From Treponema sp. (GTDB taxonomy: Bacteria > Spirochaetota > Spirochaetia > Treponematales > Breznakiellaceae), in the NCBI GenBank assembly GCA_031278025.1, contig JAITLF010000067.1:1-7326 (forward strand): a stretch of DNA of 7,326 bases, in the 5' to 3' direction. The notes below the pieces were generated by a model, which made no database searches, was not told the origin of the DNA, and saw only the letters and a list, made by a program, of their open reading frames with translations. Positions within the stretch are counted from its first letter, which is position 1. Each line of letters starts with the position of its first letter. Positions 1-5,359 of the stretch are shown in pieces. The position numbers were made by a program, and so were the translations under genes.

Positions 1-123
<123 letters not shown>

Positions 124-139
124 TCGCTCCTCTGGTACT

Positions 140-167
140 AATATACAATGGAATCCCAAAAAAACAA
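140..167 (-). promoter_or_regulatory. possible promoter for the minus-strand start at 123
   Basis: On the minus strand TTGTTT (162-167) stands 16 bases before TATATT (140-145). The -10 matches the sigma70 consensus at five of six bases. The -35 matches only at TTG. It lies just upstream of the AGAGGAG ribosome site at 127-133, which is the main reason to take it seriously. Confidence 0.35.
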
Positions 168-178
168 TACCCGGCGGG

Positions 179-202
179 AAAAAGCCCCGCCTTTGGGGGG
201 CT
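179..202 (-). terminator. intrinsic terminator-like hairpin, minus strand
   Basis: On the minus strand AGCCCC (202-197) and GGGGCT (188-183) form a 6-bp stem around an 8-base loop, running directly into TTTTT (183-179). This is a typical though short rho-independent terminator. No intact minus-strand gene lies to its right. It would either end a decayed transcript or sit in the leader of the possible gene starting at 123. Confidence 0.5.
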
Positions 203-226
203 GGGTCCGGGGTCCTTCGGACCCAG
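201..226. repeat. 9-bp perfect inverted repeat abutting the 179-202 hairpin
   Basis: CTGGGTCCG (201-209) and CGGACCCAG (218-226) form a perfect 9-bp stem with an 8-base loop that itself contains GGGTCC. Bases 201-202 are shared with the terminator-like stem at 179-202, so the two hairpins compete for the same CT. This could be an attenuator arrangement or simply a piece of an intergenic repeat. Confidence 0.6.
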
Positions 227-394
227 GGTCCAGCGGGAGTATGGAGGACAACGATGGGAAGGGAAACACCGCAGGCGGAGAAAAGACCACGGCGGAAATC
301 CGGCAGATCGTAACGGAACCCTTGAGCGGACTGGAGGGACACAAAAATCGCCGACCGACCCGGACAGCCGGTTAACGGCGCCCGTTGTCGCCGA

Positions 395-437
395 TGGGGG
401 ATAATCAGGCAGCGGAAGAGTATCGTTGAACATCCGT
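395..437 (+). pseudogene. 43-bp remnant of an IS1182-type transposase
   Basis: Bases 396-437 match the minus strand of the transposase fragment at 6861-7326 at 38 of 42 positions by my hand alignment. They encode GIIRQRKSIVEHP in the frame that includes codon 401-403, against GILKQRKSIVEHP in the other copy. The block holds the conserved glutamate of the DDE catalytic triad in the family motif SIVEHPFGTIK. Two of the four differences are silent (AGT/AGC, ATC/ATT), so the copies look like separately evolved genes rather than a recent duplication. Similarity ends abruptly on both sides: the expected FGTIKR does not follow and no upstream transposase sequence is visible. It is a scrap with no coding function. 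Confidence 0.7.
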
Positions 438-828
438 ACCCTTTCTTGCCTGCAGCATACGGCGGGTAATCAATATACTGGGCTGCAAAAGACCGATAGA
501 ATGCCTGGCCGGGTAGTTCTCCGCCGTCCCTTGCTTACTGGAAAATCATACCTGCTTGCTCTCCTCCTCTTAGCTCTTACTGGCTTAAAAGACCAGGGCT
601 TTCCTCAGGAATCCAGGCATCGGAACAGGGCATACGGAGATTACCTCCGCGGAAATCCGCGGGTGTGTTTATGGGTCTGTCTTCCACCGGGTTGATCTGG
701 CGGGGTCCAAGATATTGCGCGCCCAAGGGCCGTATGCCCTGTTCCGCTTCCATCCCTTGCGCTTCTCTACGGATACGTTCTCCGGCCAGGAAGTAACCGG
801 CTTTGTGGACAGACACTCGGTATGACTG
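438..828. other. intergenic stretch with no convincing gene
   Basis: Open frames exist on both strands, for example 577-816 on the minus strand. None combines a ribosome site with a recognisable protein pattern, and the minus frame crosses both arms of the 17-bp inverted repeat at 621-746. A small dyad CCGCGGA-AA-TCCGCGG sits at 647-662 inside that segment. With the transposase scrap to the left, the region reads as decayed mobile DNA. Confidence 0.5.
621..746. repeat. 126-bp segment bounded by 17-bp perfect inverted repeats
   Basis: CGGAACAGGGCATACGG (621-637) recurs as its exact reverse complement at 730-746. The enclosed 92 bases contain a smaller dyad at 647-662. No clear target-site duplication is seen outside the arms. 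The shape fits a miniature non-autonomous element or a long RNA hairpin. It is similar in plan, though not in sequence, to the segment at 6640-6860. Confidence 0.7.
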
Positions 829-852
829 GTTTACGGTATTTTATTCGTAAAC
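829..852. promoter_or_regulatory. candidate operator dyad upstream of the DeoR gene
   Basis: GTTTACG (829-835) and CGTAAAC (846-852) form a perfect 7-bp dyad with a 10-base AT-rich spacer, about 28 bases upstream of the -35 box at 880. A related half-site, AACGTAAC, lies at 866-873. Many DeoR-family repressors control their own promoters through such symmetric sites. The assignment to the adjacent regulator is inferred from position. Confidence 0.45.
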
Positions 853-879
853 GGTTCTTATTTCAAACGTAACTTTTTC

Positions 880-907
880 TTGACTTTTCGGGGAAATTTA
901 GTATTTT
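880..907 (+). promoter_or_regulatory. sigma70-type promoter of the DeoR gene
   Basis: TTGACT (880-885) matches the -35 consensus at five of six bases. After a 16-base spacer, TATTTT (902-907) matches the -10 at four of six. The predicted start near 914 would leave a leader of about 90 bases before the coding start at 1004. Confidence 0.6.
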
Positions 908-991
908 AGAAGTATGGAAAGGCAGTCAAGACCCGGTTACAAGGGGTCGGAGCTTTTCCTCTAGGGCGGCCCTGAAGAAAGACCAATGAAT

Positions 992-997
992 GAGGAG
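992..997 (+). promoter_or_regulatory. ribosome-binding site that decides the DeoR start
   Basis: GAGGAG lies six bases before ATG 1004. The upstream in-frame ATG at 986 has only a weak GAAGAAAG stretch before it. The site therefore favours 1004, giving a protein that starts MTERQSKILEAL as DeoR proteins typically do. Confidence 0.6.
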
Positions 998-1003
998 ATC
1001 GAG

Positions 1004-1876
1004 ATGACGGAAAGACAGAGTAAAATTTTAGAGGCCCTGGCCTTGTGCCAACGCATCGAAGTGTCCGCCCTGGCGGAGATGTTGCATGTATCTCAGGTAA
1101 CGGTACGGAAGGACTTGGATCAGCTTGAAGAGCGGGGATTGATACGCCGGGAACATGGGTTCGCGCTTTTTGGTTCTCTTGACGATGTGGGCAGGCGTAT
1201 GGCCATTCATTACGAGGTAAAGCGGCGTATTGCCCAGGCGGCGGCGGCTTCGGTAGAGGAAGGGGAAACGGTGATGATAGAGTCCGGTTCCTGCTGTACC
1301 CTGCTGGCGGAAGAGCTTGCCAACGCACGGAAGGATGTTACCATTGTTACTAACTCAACGTTTATTGCCAATCATTTACGGTATATCCGGACCTGCCGGA
1401 TCATCCTTTTGGGCGGGGAATATCAGCCGGAGGCTCAGGTTCTGGTGGGGTCCATAACCCGGAAGTGCGCGGAGATATTCTTTTCCGACAAGTTTTTCAT
1501 CGGCGCGGACGGCTTCATCACGGGATACGGATTTACCGGGAGAAACCATGTCCGTACGCAGACGGTTCGGGATATGGCGGAACAAGCCGAGGAGATTCTG
1601 GTTTTAACCGAATCGGAGAAGTTTTCCCAGCGGGGCGTTGAGGGCATCGTGCGGGCCGAAGATGTAAAGGCGGTGTATACCGATGACCATATCCCGCCGG
1701 CAACGGAAACATTTCTGAATGAAAAAGGCGTCATCATCAACAAGGTACCGACGCTCCTGAACCCGGAATCGCCTCAGACCGCGATGATGCAACCGCCGCA
1801 CAGCCCGGAAAAGCTTTACCAGTCAGTGTCGGCGATAAAAAACGAAGCCAGCTGGCCGGCTTTCCAGCGGCAATAG
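1004..1876 (+). CDS. DeoR-family transcriptional regulator
   Basis: This is a 290-residue DNA-binding regulator of the DeoR/GlpR family. Residues ~3-56 form the DeoR winged helix-turn-helix; the recognition segment is LAEMLHVSQVTVRKDLDQLE, followed by the wing GLIRREHG. Residues ~70-230 are the sugar-phosphate-sensing DeoRC domain, with family landmarks IESGSCCTLLAEEL, TNSTFIANHL, ILLGGE and FIGADGF. Family members usually repress sugar uptake or catabolic genes and are released by a phosphorylated sugar; the ligand here is unknown. The protein is about 35 residues longer than usual: the tail after ~250 is polar, proline-rich and unlike the domain. An in-frame ATG at 986 would add six residues. 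No sugar-transport or kinase operon is visible, so the target is unclear; autoregulation through the dyad at 829-852 is plausible. The gene converges on the phosphatase gene 38 bases away. Confidence 0.93.
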   Translation: MTERQSKILEALALCQRIEVSALAEMLHVSQVTVRKDLDQLEERGLIRREHGFALFGSLDDVGRRMAIHYEVKRRIAQAAAASVEEGETVMIESGSCCTLLAEELANARKDVTIVTNSTFIANHLRYIRTCRIILLGGEYQPEAQVLVGSITRKCAEIFFSDKFFIGADGFITGYGFTGRNHVRTQTVRDMAEQAEEILVLTESEKFSQRGVEGIVRAEDVKAVYTDDHIPPATETFLNEKGVIINKVPTLLNPESPQTAMMQPPHSPEKLYQSVSAIKNEASWPAFQRQ

Positions 1877-1914
1877 CGGTAACGATTGAACCTGCGGGGC
1901 CGGTCCGTTGCGGG

Positions 1915-2697
1915 CTAACGGGCTGGTTCAGGGCCGGCCAATCCGGGAATTTCAAAAACCCCTTCCATGATGTAGGTAGGCTGATAGGGAAAGGCGGGGA
2001 TATCTTTGAGTGTGGTAACGCCGGAAAGGACCAGGGCGGTCTCGATTTCCGCTTCCACGCCGGCGACAATATCCGTGTCCATCCGGTCCCCGATGATGAT
2101 AGTGTCCTCCCGCCGGACGTTAAGACGGCGCAGGCCATGACGCATCATCAGGGGGTTGGGTTTCCCGACAAAATAGGCCTTAACGCCGGCGGACAGCTCA
2201 ATGGGAGCGACCAGGGACCCGCAGGCCGGAACTATGCCCCCTTCCGTCGGGCCGGTCAGGTCGGGATTGGTCCCAATGAGCCGTGCGCCGCCCAACACCA
2301 GCTTAACCGCCCGTTCCAGGGCTTCCAGGCTGTAACCCCGGCCTTCGCCTACTACCACGTAATCGGGATTCACGTTGTTCATGGTGAACCCCGCGTCGTA
2401 CAGGGCCTGGATAAGCCCCGGCTCGCCTATCACGTAGGTCGAGCCTCCGGGCCGCTGGGTGGACAGGAAGGCCGCCGTAGCCAGGGCGCTGGTATAGAAG
2501 TGTTCCGGATCCACCTGAATACCCAGGCGGGCCAGCTTTTGGGAAAGTTCCAGGGGCGACCGGTCGCTGGAATTGGTCAGAAAGAGGAATGCCTTATCGT
2601 TTGCCGTGAGCCAGCCCACAAACTCCGCAACGCCGTGGAGAAGCCGGTTGCCATGGTAAATTACCCCGTCCATATCAATGATAAACGCCTGCTTCAT
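1915..2697 (-). CDS. NagD-like HAD-superfamily (subclass IIA) sugar phosphatase
   Basis: This is a 260-residue cytosolic phosphatase of the HAD IIA group (NagD, AraL, PGP-like), which hydrolyses small phosphorylated metabolites such as sugar phosphates. Motif I is IIDMDGVIYHG, with nucleophile Asp8 and acid/base Asp10. Motif II is FLTNSS (Thr41-Asn42). The cap domain lies between ~75 and 170. Motif III is Lys179 in VGKPNP, and motif IV is IIIGDRMDTDI, with Mg-binding Asp204 and Asp209. All catalytic residues are present and the length is normal. The frame stays open upstream to 2799, but those extra residues do not look like protein and overlap the promoter. ATG 2697 starts directly at the HAD core and has GGATTAGG just before it. 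The alternative ATG at 2724 would sit at the predicted transcription start. The substrate cannot be told. The nearby DeoR regulator hints at sugar-phosphate metabolism, but the genes are convergent. Confidence 0.93.
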   Translation of the reverse strand: MKQAFIIDMDGVIYHGNRLLHGVAEFVGWLTANDKAFLFLTNSSDRSPLELSQKLARLGIQVDPEHFYTSALATAAFLSTQRPGGSTYVIGEPGLIQALYDAGFTMNNVNPDYVVVGEGRGYSLEALERAVKLVLGGARLIGTNPDLTGPTEGGIVPACGSLVAPIELSAGVKAYFVGKPNPLMMRHGLRRLNVRREDTIIIGDRMDTDIVAGVEAEIETALVLSGVTTLKDIPAFPYQPTYIMEGVFEIPGLAGPEPAR

Positions 2698-2730
2698 CCT
2701 AATCCGATCTACATAAATATTCATGGATGA

Positions 2731-2759
2731 AGTATAGCATATCCGCAGGTCTCCGTCAT
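2731..2759 (-). promoter_or_regulatory. extended -10 promoter of the HAD phosphatase gene
   Basis: On the minus strand ATGACG (2754-2759) precedes TATACT (2731-2736) by 17 bases. TGC directly before TATACT makes an extended -10 (TGnTATAAT type). Transcription would start near 2724, leaving about 27 bases of leader before ATG 2697, which supports the shorter start. Confidence 0.6.
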
Positions 2760-2823
2760 CGTTTCCCCGCCCGCACTCAGGGCGGACGCGGTAAAACATT
2801 CCCGGAGAGAGCCGTATGGGGGC

Positions 2824-3621
2824 ATGCTTCTTGCCGTTAACGCCGTTTCTTCTTCAGGGGCGGGTCTGCCGGTTTCAAACCGCTCTTTACAACGCGTAAA
2901 GCCAGGTGTTCAACTCGCAGACCTGGGTCTTCGTCTTGCAGACCTGGGTCTTCGTCTTGCAGACCTGGGTCTTCGTCTTGCAGACCTGGGTCTGCAACTC
3001 GCAGACCTGGGTCTACAACTTGCAGACCTGGGTCTACAACTTGCAGACCTGGGTCTACAACTCGCAGACTCAGGTTTTCAACTCGCAGACCTGGGTCTGC
3101 AACTCGCAGACCTGGGTCTACAACTCGCAGACCTGGGTCTACAACTCGCAGACCTGGGTCTACAACTCGCAGACCTGGGTCTACAACTTGCAGACCTGGG
3201 TCTACAACTCGCAGACCTGGGTCTGCAACTCGCAGACTCAGGTTTTCAACTCGCAGACCTGGGTTTTTTGATCCCACGCCGCTCTTTACAAGCCGCCGGC
3301 CTATCTCTCAAAACCGCGCGCCCGGTCTCTCAATGTCTCAAGTCCTGTCTCCGGCGTTACGGGAGGAGCCGCCGGCGTTACGGGAGGAGCCGCGGGAAGT
3401 TCCGCCGGAGGCCGGGAAGTTCCAAAGGAGGGGCCTGGGGTTCAGAGAAAAGACGCGCCGGCTGGCCGGGTGTTTTATGGCGGCATGATTTTACTGCGCC
3501 TGCCCTGCGCCGGTACTTCCAGGCGCCAGGAGAATTCGCACGCCCATTTTTCCGGGAAGTCCGGAGAACTCACCGTGATGCTGAACCGTCCCGGAAGGGT
3601 GAAACGCCCTGGAGCTGTTGA
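2824..3621 (+). CDS. possible heptad-repeat protein read through the 21-bp array
   Basis: The plus-strand frame starting at ATG 2824 is open for 265 codons and reads the array as repeated LADLGLQ heptads, flanked by degenerate heptads such as VSNRSLQ, RVKPGVQ, IPRRSLQ and AAGLSLK. In this frame three of the four bases that vary among ordinary units fall in third codon positions, and two of these are fully silent at leucine (CTC/CTT and CTA/CTG/CTT). In the other long frames (QTWVYNS on plus, GLRVVDP on minus) the same changes alter residues. Against it: the ribosome site GGAGAGA is 13 bases from ATG 2824 and better placed for ATG 2816, whose frame stops at 2899. The last 147 bases overlap the opposing gene, and the C-terminus is low-complexity and arginine-rich. 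I do not recognise a family. A non-coding array is the main alternative. Confidence 0.22.
   Translation: MLLAVNAVSSSGAGLPVSNRSLQRVKPGVQLADLGLRLADLGLRLADLGLRLADLGLQLADLGLQLADLGLQLADLGLQLADSGFQLADLGLQLADLGLQLADLGLQLADLGLQLADLGLQLADLGLQLADLGLQLADSGFQLADLGFLIPRRSLQAAGLSLKTARPVSQCLKSCLRRYGRSRRRYGRSRGKFRRRPGSSKGGAWGSEKRRAGWPGVLWRHDFTAPALRRYFQAPGEFARPFFREVRRTHRDAEPSRKGETPWSC
2876..3316. repeat. 21-bp tandem repeat array, about 17 core units plus diverged edges
   Basis: Sixteen full 21-bp units run from 2918 to 3253, each beginning CAGAC; thirteen-odd bases of a seventeenth follow at 3254. The typical unit is CAGACCTGGGTCTACAA plus CTCG. Types: CTTCGTCTTG endings in units 1-3, TGCAA or TACAA in most others, and a distinct CAGACTCAGGTTTTCAA form in units 8 (3065) and 16 (3233). 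Diverged units keep exact 21-bp phase at 2876, 2897, 3275 and, weakly, 3296. The outer copies at 2876 and 3275 match each other at 17 of 21 bases and share CCGCTCTTTACAA. The variant form therefore recurs every eight units (2897, 3065, 3233; 168 bp). The unit length keeps reading frames open, so three long frames here are largely by-products. Confidence 0.97.
3351..3392. repeat. second 21-bp tandem repeat, two perfect copies
   Basis: The 21-bp unit beginning CCGGCGTTACGGGAGGAG occurs twice without change at 3351-3371 and 3372-3392. It has the same period as the array at 2876-3316 but unrelated sequence and a different phase. Immediately after it, CGGGAAGTTCC recurs at 3393 and 3413 (20-base period), each copy followed by a G/A-rich GGAGG. 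It lies between the array and the 3' end of the outer-membrane gene. Confidence 0.9.
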
Positions 3622-5088
3622 ATGTTCCCGAACCTTTACGGGTTCCCGCGTCCCCCGGATGGACATATACCATGAGAGGTCCCATACCGGGGACTTGGAA
3701 CGGGTTCCGGTGTACCCTGCCGTGGTCCTGAACTGGAAGGGGCCGGTATAATACGAAAGTTCTCCTGAGATTTTGGAAGCAGCAACATCGCGGGAGGCCC
3801 TGCCGGTACTGCCGATCACGATCACCGCGGTGTTGAAAGCTGTCCGTACCGGTCCCACAGAGAAGCTGATCCCGGCGTCAAAGCGGCCGCGCGTTTCCCG
3901 GTTCCGGCTATCCCTGGCCGCGGCAAGGCGCACCCTTCCCGGCCTGAAACTTAGGCCCAGGGGCAGTGGGAATTTAAGGGACGAGGGGAACCGGTACGAC
4001 ACCTGGGCGCTGCCCTGGGCGCTGCCCTGGGCGTTGCCCTGGTTAAGGGCTTCCCCGATTCCCGGACCCTTGAGGGTCAGGCCGGCCCTGAAAAGGCTGG
4101 CGCCCTTTCCTTTCCGGTCAAGCCGGGCGGCGGCCCTGAACCCCGCCCCCACGGCATTGCCGTCCCGGTCTACAAAGCGGCTTCCTGCCGCCTCCGCCCC
4201 CACCGATGCCTGCCAGGGTTTGTCCCCGAAACGGAGGGCCAGGTTTCCGTACATATCCCTGCCCCAGGCAAAGGTCTGTGAATAGGCCCCGTCAAAGGCC
4301 GCGCCGAAACGGGGGGTGGTAACGAAGAGCCCCACCCCGCCCAGCCGGAAATCCCGTTCGGGCAGCGGCGGCGGAAAGGAGAACCAGGTGGAGGGATACG
4401 ACGGGGCAAGGCGCTGTTGGGTGTAGAACCCCTCGGCCCTCAGGCTCGTCTTCCTGGCGAATTGCAGGTCCACGCCGCTCCCAAAGGCCGGCGTCCGCTG
4501 CATATCCGTTTGAACCGACGCAAAGGCCCTGAACTTCCCCAGCCTGGGACTCCCCAGGTAAAGATAAGTTTCACTTTCAGTTGCCGGCGGCCTGGTTGAT
4601 GAAATCTCGGCCTTCAAGTCCGCCGTCAGGGGCCTGCGGGCCTCCGCGAAGGGGAGGGACTTTCCCCAGGGGTTCCTGAGCCGCGCGGAAAGCCCCCATT
4701 CATCGAGAACCCCGTAGAGCAGCCGGGACCCCGTAGGGTTGTGGTAGAGTCCGCCGGAAAAACCGGAGAGTCCCGCGTCAGGCTGTTCCCAAAACAGGGA
4801 GGGCCGCTTGTCCAGGGCCTGGAAGCGGGCGGTTAAGTCCAGGGCGTTGACCTGTAGATCTCCCCGATTGGTAAGGCTTCCGCTGCCGGTCCTAAGACCG
4901 CCGTCTTCATCCGCTTGTATACCCCTCAGGCTCCAGGACCCGGTCCAGACAAGCCTGGCGGAGATGCCCTCCACCCTTTCACGGCCATACACCGGGGAGG
5001 CTGCGGCCCGGAGCAGCGTTAGAACCAGTGCGCTAAGGACGAAGGCGGTAACGCGCCGGCAAAAGAAGCGGGGCCAAAGATACTTCAT
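3475..5088 (-). CDS. predicted outer-membrane beta-barrel protein, family not recognised
   Basis: A 537-residue exported protein. From ATG 5088 it begins MKYLWPRFFCRRVTAFVLSA, a basic n-region followed by a hydrophobic core (AFVLSALVLTLL) and small residues near AAASPVYG, a good Sec signal peptide. The frame is open to a TTG at 5178, but those codons lack a ribosome site and would bury the signal, so 5088 is preferred. The mature part has many short alternating strands rich in Gly, aromatic and polar residues (GLYHNP, FRAFASVQTD, FRLGGVGLFV, GELSYYTGPFQFRTTAGYTG, WACEFSWRLEV), typical of spirochaete outer-membrane barrels. It does not end in the usual C-terminal aromatic residue but in SKIMPP. 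A short GSAQ repeat lies around codons encoded at 4002-4037. I recognise no named family; structural, porin-like or surface-exposed roles are all possible. It is transcribed divergently from tRNA-Phe. Confidence 0.75.
   Translation of the reverse strand: MKYLWPRFFCRRVTAFVLSALVLTLLRAAASPVYGRERVEGISARLVWTGSWSLRGIQADEDGGLRTGSGSLTNRGDLQVNALDLTARFQALDKRPSLFWEQPDAGLSGFSGGLYHNPTGSRLLYGVLDEWGLSARLRNPWGKSLPFAEARRPLTADLKAEISSTRPPATESETYLYLGSPRLGKFRAFASVQTDMQRTPAFGSGVDLQFARKTSLRAEGFYTQQRLAPSYPSTWFSFPPPLPERDFRLGGVGLFVTTPRFGAAFDGAYSQTFAWGRDMYGNLALRFGDKPWQASVGAEAAGSRFVDRDGNAVGAGFRAAARLDRKGKGASLFRAGLTLKGPGIGEALNQGNAQGSAQGSAQVSYRFPSSLKFPLPLGLSFRPGRVRLAAARDSRNRETRGRFDAGISFSVGPVRTAFNTAVIVIGSTGRASRDVAASKISGELSYYTGPFQFRTTAGYTGTRSKSPVWDLSWYMSIRGTREPVKVREHSTAPGRFTLPGRFSITVSSPDFPEKWACEFSWRLEVPAQGRRSKIMPP
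4002..4042. repeat. 12-bp in-frame tandem repeat in the outer-membrane gene
   Basis: CCTGGGCGCTGC occurs at 4002 and 4014, then with one change (CCTGGGCGTTGC) at 4026, and a partial CCTGG at 4038. On the coding (minus) strand it gives GNAQGSAQGSAQ. The 12-bp period preserves the frame, so copy number could vary without breaking the gene. It probably sits in a surface or periplasmic loop. Confidence 0.9.
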
Positions 5089-5103
5089 ACCCCTTATAGG
5101 GGT
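5089..5103 (-). promoter_or_regulatory. hairpin directly over the outer-membrane gene's ribosome site
   Basis: ACCCC (5089-5093) and GGGGT (5099-5103) form a 5-bp stem with a TTATA loop ending one base from the ATG. On the mRNA the sequence is ACCCC-TATAA-GGGGT-AUG, so the only purine-rich ribosome site (AAGGGG) lies inside the stem and unusually near the start. This could limit translation, though a 5-bp stem alone is only moderately stable. Confidence 0.45.
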
Positions 5104-5204
5104 CGTCTCTGCATGGCGCTTCAATCGGGACGGAAAAATTGATACCTCTTTTTGGGGGCGATATTTCCCTGCCAACAAGTTAAGAAGGGGGAGGATGTTT
5201 CTAT

Positions 5205-5232
5205 TGCAGCCTGATAAGGTGCAGCCTGATAA
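5205..5232. repeat. two 13-bp direct repeats upstream of the tRNA promoter
   Basis: TGCAGCCTGATAA occurs at 5205-5217 and 5220-5232, a 15-base period, ending 16 bases before the -35 box. They may be upstream activator sites for the stable-RNA promoter or regulatory sites for the divergent outer-membrane gene. Only the repeat itself is certain. Confidence 0.7.
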
Positions 5233-5248
5233 AAATCGTTCTGCGGTG

Positions 5249-5277
5249 TTGACATTTTTTGGTTAGGCGGATATTCT
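5249..5277 (+). promoter_or_regulatory. strong sigma70-type promoter of tRNA-Phe
   Basis: A perfect -35 TTGACA (5249-5254) and TATTCT (5272-5277, four of six) are separated by the ideal 17 bases. Transcription would begin at about 5284, only a few bases before the mature tRNA 5' end at 5287. Confidence 0.8.
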
Positions 5278-5286
5278 CATTTTATC

Positions 5287-5359
5287 GCCGCCTTAGCTCA
5301 GTTGGTAGAGCAAAGGACTGAAAATCCTTGTGTCTAGAGTTCGATTCTCTGAGGCGGCA
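5287..5359 (+). tRNA. tRNA-Phe (anticodon GAA)
   Basis: All four arms can be paired by eye. The acceptor stem GCCGCCT (5287-5293) pairs with AGGCGGC (5352-5358) and is followed by discriminator A5359. The D arm is GCTC/GAGC (5296-5299, 5308-5311). The anticodon stem AAGGA/TCCTT (5313-5317, 5325-5329) encloses loop CTGAAAA, with GAA at 5320-5322. The T arm (5335-5351) has loop TTCGATT and one T-G closing pair. The length is 73 bases. CCA is not encoded and must be added after transcription. It decodes UUC and UUU. No clear intrinsic terminator follows; the 66-bp tandem duplication begins within its 3' end. Confidence 0.97.

Noticed and set aside
577..816. 79-codon minus-strand frame
   Set aside because: No ribosome site or recognisable protein pattern, and it is laid across both arms of the 17-bp inverted repeat, which explains its sequence.
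1877..1914. Shared terminator between the convergent DeoR and HAD genes
   Set aside because: The 38-bp gap is GC-rich but I find no clean stem followed by a T-run on either strand.
2137..2730. 197-codon plus-strand frame opposite the phosphatase gene
   Set aside because: It is an antisense shadow of a gene with all HAD catalytic motifs intact; no ribosome site or family resemblance.
2906..3271. Plus-strand frame reading the array as QTWVYNS repeats
   Set aside because: An in-frame stop (2897-2899) lies just upstream of its GTG start, and unit variation changes residues (Y/C, S/L). It is a repeat by-product.
2837..3277. 146-codon minus-strand frame reading the array as GLRVVDP repeats with a GTG start
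   Set aside because: Unit-to-unit changes are all amino-acid-changing in this frame, the ribosome site is weak (AAAGAG), and the frame is open because the repeat period is divisible by three.
2876..3316. CRISPR array
   Set aside because: Units are directly contiguous at 21 bp with no unique spacers, and no cas genes are nearby.
3773..4285. 170-codon plus-strand frame opposite the outer-membrane gene
   Set aside because: Antisense shadow in GC-rich coding DNA, arginine- and proline-rich, without start signals.
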